Assembly: GCA_030998225.1 (NCBI GenBank)
Contig: JAPYXD010000742.1
Coordinates: 5,704,001 to 5,768,000, forward strand
Length of the DNA: 64,000 bases
Source of the DNA: Diplolepis rosae
Lineage: Eukaryota > Arthropoda > Insecta > Hymenoptera > Diplolepididae
Direction of reading: 5' to 3'
A program made the position numbers and the translations under genes. Positions within the stretch are counted from its first letter, which is position 1; every line of letters starts with the position of its first letter. The notes beneath the pieces were generated by a model. It saw nothing but the letters and a program-made list of their open reading frames with translations, had not been told where the DNA came from and did no database searches. This document shows, in pieces, positions 10,365 through 20,050 of the stretch.

Positions 10365-10876
10365 ATGTTCAAGATGGGTAAGGAAGCTGCGAAAAGTATT
10401 TTTAGAGAAACTTTAAAACCAATAGTTACTCCATTGCAAAAGTTAGCAGACGTAACTGATGCATCCATCAGAGAAAGTAAGATTGAGAAGGTAGAGAAAA
10501 AAGAAAATGATTCTTCATTTATAAGTGCTGTTGATAATGATGAAGAGTTTGATAGAACTCTACTTCAAGAGGGTAATGCTCATGATGCTCAAGAAGAATA
10601 TGAAAAGTTGACTAACAAGTTCCTTAAATTGTTGAATAAAAATAGGAAACAATATTTGGATATGATTTATGGAGTACGTAATTTCCTGATGGTAGACTTA
10701 TGATAGGTAATACATCAATCAGTTTTAAAGGTCTGTACATTAACATTGGTGGTCAGAAAGACTATTTGAAAACAACTGGTTTGCTTGAGCTACTGTTTAA
10801 GCAAAAACCAGATGAAACTTTTATAAGTCCCAGTGAGTTGGATAATTACAAAGAAACGTATGTTAAAGTAATTTAA
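10365..10876 (+). pseudogene. DUF8207-like protein, frameshifted
   Basis: The first frame (10,365-10,703) begins MFKMGKEAAKSIFRETLKP, is highly charged and likely helical in the middle (EEYEKLTNKFLKLLNKNRKQ), and shifts near 10,678. The second frame carries MIGNTSISFKGLYINI and TTGLLELLFKQKPDETF, a C-terminal pattern (short strands, then 'GLxELLFxKxPD') that I know from uncharacterised proteins recurrent in arthropod mobile elements. It ends at the TAA at 10,874. A possible older start lies at about 10,315, but a TAA follows three codons later. The function is unknown. It shares a transcript direction with the ATPase. Confidence 0.6.
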
Positions 10877-10972
10877 AACTAATGTGTAAGTAATGTTAAA
10901 CTAATGTGAAAGTAATGTTAAACTAGTATTAAACTAATGTTAAAGTAATGTTAAACTGATGTTAAAGTGATC
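10870..10972. repeat. Minisatellite between convergent genes
   Basis: About four imperfect copies of a 22-24-bp unit resembling GTTAAACTAATGTGAAAGTAA. It lies just after the last plus-strand ORF and before the 3' end of the minus-strand polymerase. Confidence 0.7.
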
Positions 10973-11001
10973 AAAGTTGGATCTTAGGTTGTATCAAATG
11001 T

Positions 11002-11030
11002 AATAAACATGAAAGGTTTTATCAAATAAA
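11002..11030 (+). terminator. Poly(A) signals
   Basis: AATAAA occurs at 11,002 and again at 11,025, about 130-150 bp after the plus-strand stop codon, in the gap between convergent genes. Confidence 0.4.
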
Positions 11031-11206
11031 AAACATGTATTGTATGTATACGAATTGCATTTACTTTTACAATCCTCATAAATCCCGACATTGCTCTTCG
11101 ATCGACTCATAAATTATTAACAATCTTCATCAACTCCGACAATATGAATCGACTTAAAACTATTTACACTTCTTTTCCATATCTTCAATCTTGTAATGAC
11201 CCCACG

Positions 11207-13979
11207 CTAGTTATTTTTACTCTTTGGTATCAGATACCGCTTGTCATCGAAAGGATTTAAGGCCACTTTCAATTGCTTCACAGTTTGTAGTTTGTGGAGA
11301 TGTGATCTGATAACATACTGCGTTCTAGTCTGAGTTGAAAAATTCTCGAGACACTCAACAAAGTCATAAAAATGAATAGTTTTCTTAACTACGCCTGCTT
11401 TAACACCTTTAGCTTTCTTCACAAAATCTTAACCATTAACGCGAATGCTGTACATTTTGCTTCTTAAGCCAACAAATTAAGTAACTATTTTACCATTGCA
11501 CTCATCTTTCATGAGTCCTAGGATCTTTTTGTTGTCTTGAGTCATACCATAAACGTTATTTACAGGATAGTCAGACGTATCGAATTTGTGGATATTTTGT
11601 TTCATATCCATGTAAATGTCTGCGCATTCGACTTCATAAATCAAACTATCAGTGTCGGTGTATAGCAGTTTACATTTTCTACCATATTTCTTCAACATGT
11701 AGTCATAATGAAAGTCATAGATTGACGTTTTAGATATATCAAGCACACTAATACCTACACAGATGGGTTTATTCAATAAAACCCCAGGTTTCCTTAGTTC
11801 CACACCTACTAAATCTTTATTAAAGATTGCTCGACTGTGAAAATTAGGTCTTGAAATGAGGGCCTCTAATCCATACCTACCTTCCCATTTTGTCACGCGT
11901 TTAACGTCTATGTGTTTACGAACGTTCTCCATTGCTTCACCGTAGACTGCATTGTTCATAAGTTTGAATAAGTTTTTCTCAAACTCATTTTTAGCACTTG
12001 TTCTAATTGATGTATTAAAATCAATGTAAGGCTTGAGCCATTGTGACTGATTAAATCTCAATATTCGATGAATTTTGACTAGCTTAAGACCGTTTGCAAG
12101 AGCTTGCTTGAGTGCGCGGTAATAGAGAACGTCCTTTCGTTTCGGTAGGAGAGTAGTCAAGAGCTCCTCCTGGTTTGACCCTGGTGGTTTCGAAAGCTCA
12201 GAGCAGAAAGAGAAATCACTGTGAGTGTTATGAAGTTCGTCAGGATAATCTAGATCTATTTCTAGTAAATAACCAACAGATGAATCATCAGGAATGTTAA
12301 AATTAAAACTATTGTCAACATTACATACCTTTTCAAAACCACCAAATGGAAGTACTTGAGCCATTGCCCAACCATAAAGGTTATTTGCATCAAAGTAAAT
12401 TACGTAAACGATCTCTTCATTTTCATTGTAGCAGTCCATATATGGATTATTGGCTTTAGCGTAACGGTTAGAGCATTGACTTACTCCACCCTTTATGCCT
12501 AGCTCAATAAACATTAGTTTATCGATGTCAGTAAGAAGTTCTAATTTTACTTTCATATACTTCAACATGGCATCCCAAGACAAACCAGAAGTCGTATAAT
12601 AATGTGCTAGATCGAGTTCGTATGCTTCTAGACACTGATTTCGAAAATTTTTAAAGATATCTGCGAGTAATAAGACATCTGTTTTCATGTACAGGTGCAC
12701 ATAATCGCCAAGATTTTTACACTTCTACTCAGACCATACCCGTTGTGCACGTTCATAGCCTTCGTCAGAAACTGGAGAGTCATACAAAGTGCTAAAGAAT
12801 TTTTCTTTCGGTGGTAACTGTGTCTGAGTTTTTCTCTAGAATCAAGGTATTCATAAGGAAAAACACCTTTTCGCGTGAGCAATTGAATTTTTTCTTTACT
12901 TAAATTTGGAAACGTTGAACTTACGATTGGATATTCATCTATGTATGATGCTAATTTGTCTAATGATGAAGCCATGAAACGGAATGAGTCTATAAACCGG
13001 AATTTAATTTCACTATCATGAATATTTTTTATGTTCGACTGGCGCGCAAACTCGTTTTTTCGCTACAGTTAGCAGTAGCGAAATGTAGTATATTGCGCTA
13101 CGGAGGAATGAAATGTAAAAATTGAACTGCGCATGCGCCTATAGCTATGTAACGGAGCACAATCTTCTTATTCTTCTTCGTACAGCGTTAGCACCTTACT
13201 GACAAAGCCTTGTACATTTAAACTGCGCATGCGTCTATTAAAATCTATTACTACTACACAAGATCGATAAGATCAAAATGGTCTGGACTAGTCGTGATAT
13301 ATCAAGTGTAATGATTAGCGCCGCAAACAACTACAATACTAGATTAGATTCAAGTGTACGCATAAAAACTCGTATACGCACCGGTCACATAAAAAAGAAT
13401 ACGTGCCAATGCACACAATTCGGGAAATTACGAGACTCGCGACAATAACCCTCATTATGCGCCTAGGCACGTAATATACTATTCTATACCTGCCTCTTGA
13501 AAGTTGATTACAAACAAGTCTAGATAAATCTCTAATCCATACATAATGGAAATTGAAAAAGTCAGTATTTTCTTCATCTAATTCAAATACATCATCATTC
13601 AAACTTTTATCAATGTAATCATCTTCTATATACAAAAGATTGAAATGTTGTTCCTTCTTTTCCGACGTCATATGAAAAGGGACAACAGTATATTTGAACT
13701 TCTTCTTACAAGACCATAGACATTGATTGAAACGTTATTGTGTTTTTCAAACTTTGGAACATTCATTAATGTTACAGGAAACTTTATTCCAGTAAAATAA
13801 AAAATTCCTTTACGTGGCTTATAATGAGACACACGTTCAGGATGATCATTTCCATTAACTGGAAATAATGCTGACAAAACAGCCCACCTAAAACATTCAT
13901 CATTCTTATTTTTTACGTTTAAACATGCTCGCTTCTTCTTAATTGGGTAAGGTTGAGTGATAAATGAACTTGCACGCAA
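11207..13979 (-). pseudogene. Protein-primed family B DNA polymerase, interrupted
   Basis: The gene reads right to left in pieces. The N-terminal part (13,979-13,710) has RACLNVKNKNDECFRW; a frameshift near 13,710 leads to QHFNLLYIED and HYVWIRDLSRLVCNQ (to about 13,490). A CpG-rich MITE fills 13,041-13,484. The frame resumes at IKFRFIDSFRF (about 13,010-12,975), shifts twice between 12,850 and 12,700, and then runs for about 400 codons with HLYMKTDVLLLADIF, SGLSWDAML, YFDANNLYGWAM, KLMNNAVYGEAMENV and the catalytic YTDTDSL. Two in-frame TAA codons (11,477 and 11,423) precede the conserved end KKAKGVKAGVVKKTI. The part of the 3'-5' exonuclease domain that relatives carry between the two MITE flanks is absent. 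Confidence 0.9.
13041..13484 (-). mobile_element. CpG-rich MITE copy A, inside the polymerase gene
   Basis: This matches, in inverse orientation, the copies at 17,405-17,964 and 33,132-33,661. Recognisable points are GCGCATGCGC, GCTAACGCTGTACGAAG (as its complement), CGGCGCTA and the end CCTAGGCACGTAATATACTA. Compared with the other copies it lacks about 100 bp of the interior (the block between the two 'ACAATGCTC/GAGCATTGT' arms). It has no coding capacity. It is far more CpG-rich than the surrounding DNA. Confidence 0.8.
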
Positions 13980-13992
13980 GGGGCTATATTTA

Positions 13993-14376
13993 TTAATGTT
14001 GACTTCTAGTTTTTGCGATTAAATCAGAAATAGAATTAGACTGATCTAAGCCAATACCTTTCTTTAAATATGATTCTAAGTGAGCACGCAGGCTCATTAT
14101 TTGTTGAATAATATTGAGGCACCTCATTTTTTCAGAGGTCCTAAATAAATCTCGTAGTACATTATTCAGTGTATCTAGATTCTTACTACACTGTTGCACC
14201 CAACGGTCGATAAAATCCACTTTAGAATCACCAGTTGGCAGTCTCGATATTAAGATTAGTGCTTCTTCAATAAGTGGAATGAGAATTTGACATTCATTCA
14301 GAAAAGTTCTATGATTCCACCGCTTCGTAGGTCTCTCGTCCAGGTTGTATTCAAACGACTTGCGCTTTCCAGGCAT
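13993..14376 (-). CDS. Small basic ORF upstream of the polymerase
   Basis: The ATG at 14,374-14,376 opens a 127-codon frame (MPGKRKSFEYNLDERPTKRW...). The N-terminus is rich in Lys and Arg. The middle looks helical (LIPLIEEALILISRL, then RDLFRTSEKMRCLNIIQQIM). It has no Cys clusters, signal peptide or membrane segment. It ends at the TAA just ahead of the first recognisable polymerase residues, in another frame, and a TATAAAAG box lies about 150 bp upstream. This is one of the few unbroken frames in the element. I do not recognise the family. A DNA-binding accessory or terminal-protein role is only a thought. Confidence 0.5.
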   Translation of the reverse strand: MPGKRKSFEYNLDERPTKRWNHRTFLNECQILIPLIEEALILISRLPTGDSKVDFIDRWVQQCSKNLDTLNNVLRDLFRTSEKMRCLNIIQQIMSLRAHLESYLKKGIGLDQSNSISDLIAKTRSQH

Positions 14377-14521
14377 CTTTGGTAGAAAATCCAAGCTTTT
14401 ACAAATCTTGAAAATGAGCTGGATACTAGGCTTATTGTACGCTTAAACTATAGTATGTCTAGCTATTTCTAATATTAATCTCAATCCGTTAAAGAATGAT
14501 AGATTTTCACTGTTACCGTGT

Positions 14522-14529
14522 CTTTTATA
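14522..14529 (-). promoter_or_regulatory. TATA box for the polymerase unit
   Basis: TATAAAAG on the minus strand, about 145 bp before the ATG of the small basic ORF. No other TATA-like site lies nearer. Confidence 0.4.
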
Positions 14530-14718
14530 GGTGAAGATCCCCATTCTACCAGAACTCCCACTTCAGTAAACTTTTACCAACCTATGATTATACTATACAC
14601 TAATGTATAATACAAATAAAGCGGTAAGCAAAGCAGCAGAAATTCTAAGCTCTAAGATTTCTTTCTTAGTATTTAACTTTTATTTATTTTATTTTTATCG
14701 AAAAAGTCGCCGATTGCA

Positions 14719-14991
14719 TTAATAATTAAAACATCTGACGCGATGATGGTGACTGGAGCTTCGATGACGGTGACGATAACGATGACCTGCCCTAATTGGA
14801 GACAACGCAGGTGATGTTGTTGGCAGTTGGATGGGTGAAGAGAACTCAATCATTGTTGGTGATGTCGGAGGTGTCAACATCTCTAATGGTGTATGGATAG
14901 GTGTCCGCGGAATCTCCTCTTCCAGGAAATCATCTATCCTAATCGGTGACGTCGACGGTGTCCATTCAGCCAAAAGCATTAGCCGAGCCAT
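14719..14991 (-). CDS. Small Pro/Ser/Thr-rich ORF with basic tail
   Basis: The ATG at 14,989-14,991 starts a 90-codon frame. The N-terminus (MARLMLLAEWTPSTSP) is followed by an acidic patch (DDFLEEE), several TP/SP motifs (PTSP, TSPALSP) and a basic His/Arg tail (RAGHRYRHRHRSSSHHHR). The composition suggests a disordered, nuclear and possibly phosphorylated protein. TTTAAAG lies directly before the ATG and could be a splice acceptor, joining it to the acidic ORF upstream. It is not recognised. The Ser/Pro-rich frame is open on both strands, so coding status is uncertain. Confidence 0.4.
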   Translation of the reverse strand: MARLMLLAEWTPSTSPIRIDDFLEEEIPRTPIHTPLEMLTPPTSPTMIEFSSPIQLPTTSPALSPIRAGHRYRHRHRSSSHHHRVRCFNY

Positions 14992-15177
14992 CTTTAAATT
15001 GAAATCAAATTTTATTTAATATCTTGAATAAAAGATATTAAGTTTTCATTAAAATATAAAATATATAAAATCAATTTGATCAAACAGTAATTACTTATCA
15101 TTAATAAAAATATGTTATAAACTTACATTAATTTTCATATCTTAGATGAAAAACTACTTAGCATTCATTGAAATTAA

Positions 15178-15306
15178 TTATAAAATTAAGCTAACCTCAT
15201 TATCGAACTCATCATCATTTATTTTAGCTATATCATAATAGATTTCCATGAGATTATCATCATCGTCGATCTCTGGAGGACAAGAATTATCTGAGTTCTC
15301 AGACAT
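15178..15306 (-). CDS. Tiny acidic ORF behind a TATA box
   Basis: The ATG at 15,304-15,306 opens 42 codons: MSENSDNSCPPEIDDDDN, then more Asp/Glu, ending at the TAA at 15,178. A possible weak donor (GAG|GTTAGC) lies near 15,194, so it may be a first exon of the Pro/Ser-rich ORF. TATATAAGG (15,402-15,410, minus strand) lies about 100 bp upstream. It is the outermost gene-like item at this end of the element. The function is unknown. Confidence 0.4.
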   Translation of the reverse strand: MSENSDNSCPPEIDDDDNLMEIYYDIAKINDDEFDNEVSLIL

Positions 15307-15401
15307 ACCTAAAGCTAGAACTTATTTCTAATAATCTTAAGAGACTCGACCGCTCCATAAGCTACAGTGGATCAGATCTATCAATAGTGTGTTCCGTTGC
15401 G

Positions 15402-15410
15402 CCTTATATA
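15402..15410 (-). promoter_or_regulatory. TATA box at the right end of the element
   Basis: TATATAAGG on the minus strand, placed to drive the tiny acidic ORF. Confidence 0.35.
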
Positions 15411-15499
15411 CACACAGGTTATCCCCACTACACTTTCCACTTCGACGCGGAACTCCTTTACAACCAGCGCCACTCCCGAGGAACACAGATGCAATCCGT

Positions 15500-15850
15500 T
15501 TGGTATGGTAGTAACCTTACATACTACTACTCTTTGGGCTATTGTAGATTTCCACTTGCTTGATAAGTTAGGTACACTGTCAAATGTTACTGTCGGTCAA
15601 CGTTAGTAGCGCCATCTCTTGATTAACATGAAAGCACACTCACTTGCATAATAGCACAAATACTCTGCCAGTAAAACAGCTGATGTCCCAGACAGGTTGC
15701 AATGGCACTGTCGGAAAACAACATTTGCGTCACCTGCAGGTGAAAAACAGACCGGTCGGCAAGTTAGGAATCTTGCATACAGATGCAACTTCAGAACCTG
15801 CTGGCACTCTGCAATACCGACTGTCGGTAAGGTAGAGACCAGCAACTGAT
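15500..15850. repeat. ACTGTCGG-rich sequence related to the 38.7-39.8 kb element
   Basis: Short motifs such as TACACTGTC, ACTGTCGGT and GACTGTCGGTAAGG recur here and in the tandem repeats near 39,400-39,760. The ORFs across it on both strands lack any recognisable domain. Probably a non-coding relative of that element. Confidence 0.3.
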
Positions 15851-15894
15851 CCGTCGATAAGTGGAGTCATACCCCCTTTGTTATACTACTAGAT

Positions 15895-16462
15895 TGGTAT
15901 TCAATGTACATATTTTTTGTAATTATTGTTTATTTTACGAGATCATTCTGATATATTTCTTTCGAAATTCACGATACATTAATGTTGCTGTGTTTGTTCA
16001 TTTCAGAAATATTCGTTTATCAATTTTTAGGGTTGAATCAATAACTATCGAGCAGGTAATTTATTATTTAGTAATGAAAATTATATCTCTCACTGTAATT
16101 CCATTCTCTGTATTCGAAATAGTTGAATCAATGTAAATGATTTGTTGAACACTACTTTTTCAATAATTCGAGAGAAAGCTACCAGTAGAGTACAATGATT
16201 CTACTTTTTCCAACATTGAAATCTATTTCATTTGATAAGTGTTATGAATACAGAATTGAATATAAGTCGACTTTTAAATTATGTAAAATTTGATCATTCT
16301 TATTTTCAAAGCATAGAAAAAAAAACTTGCAGAAAAGGAGATATTTACTTTTTCCATTATTGATATTAAAGCGAATTTCGAAAGAAATATATCAGATTGA
16401 TCTCGTACAATAATAAACGTAGATATACTTACAAAAAATGTGTACATTGAATACCAAGCTGT
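15895..16462. mobile_element. Foldback element with 75-85-bp arms
   Basis: The left arm (15,895-15,970, starting TTGGTATTCAATGTACA) is mirrored by the right arm (16,374-16,462, ending TGTACATTGAATACCAA). The interior is AT-rich and non-coding. The structure is that of a hairpin-type MITE. Confidence 0.65.
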
Positions 16463-16552
16463 TGCTGAAGACTTTTAGGTACAAAATTGAAAAAAGCTTT
16501 CAATGAAATTCGTCCTTAAGTTGAAAACATTCGATAGATCATATCTACCAGG

Positions 16553-17398
16553 GGTGTTAGTTGAAATTTGCCGGTTTTACTCATAGATGTCGCTAGAGAT
16601 ATGTAAACATTTCTATGATTTGGCATCTGTCAAATTTTTCTATGGACAATAACCTTCAAAATTACACAATTACATGCTGCCAAAATAATAGCATCATAGT
16701 TGTTTACCTCAGTGAATATGTCGAGTTTCGTTCGCAGTAAATCGCATTTGTGGCATTCATTGCTTTTCTTATTTCATAAAAAAAAGCAGTTGAAGCTCAT
16801 CGATTGCTGGTAGAAACTTATGGTGAACATGCTCCAGTGATTAGAACATGTGAGACATGGTTTCGTCAATTTAAAAGTGGAGATTTCGATTTAACAGACA
16901 GTGAACATCCTGGTGTAGCGAAAAAGTTCGAAGACGAGGAATTGTAGGCGTTATTGGATGAAGACCCAACCCAATCGCAACAGAAATTGGCACAAACACT
17001 AAATGAGACCCGAGGGGCAATTTGCCAACGTTTAAAAGCCATGGGAAAAATCCAAAAGTATAGAAAATGGGTACCACACCAACTGAACGATAGACAAATG
17101 GGAAATCGATAAACCATTTGTGAAATGCTGCTTCAACGGTTCGAAAGGAAATCTTTTCTGCATTGAATTTTCACGGAGGACGAAAAATGGATTTATTTCG
17201 AGAACCCGAAGCGGAAAAAATAATGGCTTTCACCTGTTGAGGTCGGCCCATCGACTCCAAGGCCAAATCGCTTTGGCCGTAAGACAATGCTCTGTGTTTG
17301 GTGGGACCAGTGTGGTGTGGTGTACTTCGAGTTATTAAAACCTGGTGAGACAGTGAATACGGATCGCTGCCGACAACAAATTATCAATTTGAATCATA
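16553..17398 (+). pseudogene. Mariner transposase (D,D34D type), truncated
   Basis: From about 16,718 the frame gives MSSFVRSKSH, a helix-turn-helix region with AHRLLVETYGEHAP and CETWFRQFKSGDFD, then LLDEDPTQSQQKLAQTLNET and RLKAMGKIQKYRKWVP, typical of the mauritiana/irritans group. Three or more stop codons interrupt it (near 16,948, 17,110 and 17,168). IFTEDEKWIYFENPK contains the first catalytic Asp, and WWDQCGVVYFELLKPGE follows. The copy ends at NLNH (17,395), where the CpG-rich MITE begins, so the second and third catalytic Asp and the 3' terminus are lost. The 5' limit (near 16,553) is a guess. Confidence 0.8.
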
Positions 17399-17404
17399 GT
17401 ATAT

Positions 17405-17964
17405 ATAGTATATTACGTGCCTAGGCGCACAATGAGGGTTATTGCGCGACGAGTGACAATGCTCCCAGGAGATCGAAACCAAGGCGAAGCTGAAGCAAAG
17501 CCGAGACGAAGCCGAGACGAATCCTAGGCGCGATCAGTCCTGCGAGCATTGTCGCGAGTCTCGTAATTTCCCGAATTGTGTGCATTGGCACGTATTCTAT
17601 TTTATGTGACTTCGGTTCGTATGCGAGTTTTTATGCCTACACTCGAATCTAATCTAGTATTGTAGTTGTTTGCGGCGCTAGTCATTACACTTGATATGTC
17701 ACGACTAGTCCCAGCCATTTTGATTTTATCGATCTTATGTAGTAGTAGCAGATTTTAATAGACGCATGCGCAGTTCAAATATACAAGGCTTTGTCAGTAG
17801 GGTGCTAACGCTGTACGAAGAAAAAGAAGAGTAAGAAGAAGATTGTGCTCCGCTGTATGGCTATAGGCGCATGCGCAGTCCAATTTTTACATTACATTCC
17901 TCTGTAGCGCAATAGACAACACTGCCCTACTTTTAACTGTAGCGAAAAAACGAGTTTACGCGCC
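17405..17964 (+). mobile_element. CpG-rich MITE copy B
   Basis: It begins TAGTATATTACGTGCC and ends with CGAGTTTACGCGCC, with an inner GCGCAATA/TAGTATATT terminal similarity. The interior has repeats of GCCGAGACGAA and the mirrored ACAATGCTC...GAGCATTGT. It truncates the mariner on its left. There is no ORF. Confidence 0.75.
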
Positions 17965-18336
17965 GGAGGCACATGAAAAAATGTTTGTGATATTTTTGTT
18001 TATTGCTAAATAAAAAATTTATAACAATCAGCAAGCGATTGTTTATAACTGTATTCGGTATTGCAAATTATCACAAACATTTAAAAGTGAAAATTGTTAA
18101 AATCGGTCAATTTTTGACGATGTTATAGACAATTGAAAAAAAAGTTCTCTCGAATAATTTAAAAAATAGATTTTGACCCCAAAAACAAAATTGCCGATAA
18201 ATCTCAGAAATTTTTTTTTTCGGACCTACAAAAAAATATGTGTCTCATTATTTCGATCGAAGAACAACATATTTGAGCTTCGTTAGAAAATGTATTCGTG
18301 TCCCGAATGGACCGGTTGAATTGAGATCGAAAGCAT

Positions 18337-18895
18337 CATTGGAAATTAGAGATTGACCTGTAGTTTCAAGTACTATTAAAGTATTCTAATTGTTATAATA
18401 ACATGTTAATATTATTTCACAATAATAGCGTGAATGTTAATAAAAGTTTGAACTAGTGAGCCCAAGTTAAAATCAAAATTTTAATTTTATAAAAGGATAT
18501 TAACAAAATTTTTTTAGAATTTTTGTTCTGGATACAATCTCCGAGTTACACGATAACATTATAAAAAAAATCGTGGAATTTAAAAAATCTATAAAGTACA
18601 GTTATTATTCAAAATTTGAAGACTTTTTATAGTATCATGTTTGACCCTAGAACAGAATCCAGGAAAATTATTCTAAAAATATCCAAATGAGTTAGCAAAA
18701 TACTTTAATGACTTACCTTTAAAATAAGACTAACAAATTTATAAAATTTTAATTATTTTCAAACTTGGGCTCATTAGATGACAAATTTTATTAACTTTGA
18801 TGCCATTAACGGGAAAAATTTGTTTACGTGCTATTATAAAAATTAAGACACTTCAAGTGTAGCTGAAAAAAGAGGTAAATCTATAATTTCCAATG
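18337..18895. mobile_element. Foldback element
   Basis: The outer arms read CATTGGAAATTAGAGATT (18,337) and its imperfect complement ending AATTTCCAATG (18,895). A second, closer block of about 56 bp (18,437-18,492 against 18,737-18,792, with AACTAGTGAGCCCAAG) completes arms of about 160 bp. AT-rich and non-coding. The remaining sequence from 17,965 to 19,080 holds nothing else that I recognise. Confidence 0.6.
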
Positions 18896-19237
18896 GTTCT
18901 GTCTGTGTAAAAGAAGGGTTTAAATATCACAAAAGAAGAATAAATTATATCCGAACTAGCATACGAATTTAAACCTTAAGATTTTTTTGGTGTGAAGTGG
19001 ATTCGACAAATCATTACTATAGAGTAAATTACTCTGAAAAAAATATATAAAATACTTTAAATTTTTACATATCATTCTAACAAGGAACCCTAGGTTAGGT
19101 AGGTGTCCCCCTCCGATTTTGTTCGTTTGCACATATGTTGTAGTACTCGAAAAACTAAGCGACACGTTTTTTTACGTGCCCAAAATGGTTTTTAGGGGGT
19201 AAAAATCACCCCCGAAAAGTGCGGTACCAAATACCCA

Positions 19238-19725
19238 TTTAATCGACGATCACGATTCTCGGATGGTTTGTTGCTCGCCTCCTTCGTTGAAGCAGAACCG
19301 AATAGGCCACGCATAAAGGTGGCGCTTAAGTGGAGCTCTCTTATATGTTCTTTGATCCAAGAACGTGTTTCCTTTATATCCTTTCCTTTCATTCTTAGTT
19401 AATATTTACAATGACTATTAAATTTTTTATTAATGTTCTAGTTTATAAGAATTTTAAGAAATAAAAATTTTTTACATATCATTGATCTATTCGTTAATAT
19501 GGGGATAATATTGGATTTAAAACATTTTTAATAATCACAAATAACAATAAATATTTTTTGTAACTTGGAATAATTAGAAATAAAAATTACTAATGAACAG
19601 GATCAAAAATAGATATAAGAGGGCTCCACTTAAGCGCCACCTTTGTGCGTGGCCATTTCGGTCCTGCTTCAACGAAGGAGGCGAGCAACAAACCATCCGA
19701 GAATCGTGGTCGTCGATTAAAATTC
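19238..19725. repeat. Inverted repeat with about 105-bp arms
   Basis: The arms 19,238-19,350 and 19,615-19,725 are complementary and contain CTCCACTTAAGCGCCACC, GCTTCAACGAAGGAGGCG and CCGAGAATCGTG. The ORFs called across each arm are translations of the same repeat and are not genes. It is probably a foldback nested in the composite element. Confidence 0.65.
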
Positions 19726-19904
19726 AACTCAGATACGATTGAACATTTTGTAACGGTGCGTATTTTCTCCTCTGGTTGGGCTGGTCGTCCTCCGCTGGAT
19801 GCTGCAGTCTGCCAGGGTCGACGTGAGGACAGAAGAAGTCATAATAACGAGACAGTAATTTTATTAACAAAAACAATGGGATGATTTATTGTTCTACCCA
19901 AAGC

Positions 19905-20050
19905 ATGTACGTCGGGTAGGTCGTCTACAGGTAAGTACGTCGTCCAGGTAAGTAGGTCGTCTGGGTAAGTAAGTCGTCCAGGTAAGTATGTCGTCTACAG
20001 GTAAGTACGTCATCGTCAGGTAGGTATGTCGTCGTCGGTACGTAAGTCTT
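19905..20050. repeat. 18-20-bp tandem repeat in a GC-rich island
   Basis: About seven imperfect copies of a unit like GGTAAGTACGTCGTCCA. It lies in a GC-rich block (about 19,730-20,280) that also has long CG-rich runs such as GTGCGCGCGCCGCGC. The block has no recognisable gene. Its composition is unlike everything around it. Confidence 0.6.

Larger units (their letters stand above)
5517..15420. mobile_element. Endogenous Polinton/Maverick- or adintovirus-like element, decayed
   Basis: The coding regions here form the hallmark set of Polintons and adintoviruses: double jelly-roll major capsid protein, single jelly-roll minor capsid protein, adenain-like protease, A32/FtsK-type packaging ATPase and protein-primed family B DNA polymerase. 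A PLA2-like protein, a DUF8207-like protein and several small ORFs accompany them. Gene order is collinear and compact, with TATA boxes ahead of outward-facing units. Almost every ORF has stops or frameshifts, so the copy is dead. I found no retroviral-type integrase and no terminal inverted repeats. The limits given are those of the recognisable genes, not proven ends. Members of this group live as transposons and probably also form virions (established for the group, not seen here). Confidence 0.85.

Noticed and set aside
15603..15845. 80-codon Cys-containing minus-strand ORF opposite a 63-codon plus-strand ORF
   Set aside because: No domain. The sequence carries the ACTGTCGG motifs of a non-coding repeat.
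17120..17387. ORFs on both strands around 17.1-17.4 kb
   Set aside because: The mariner frame in this interval explains the sequence; these are other frames of it.
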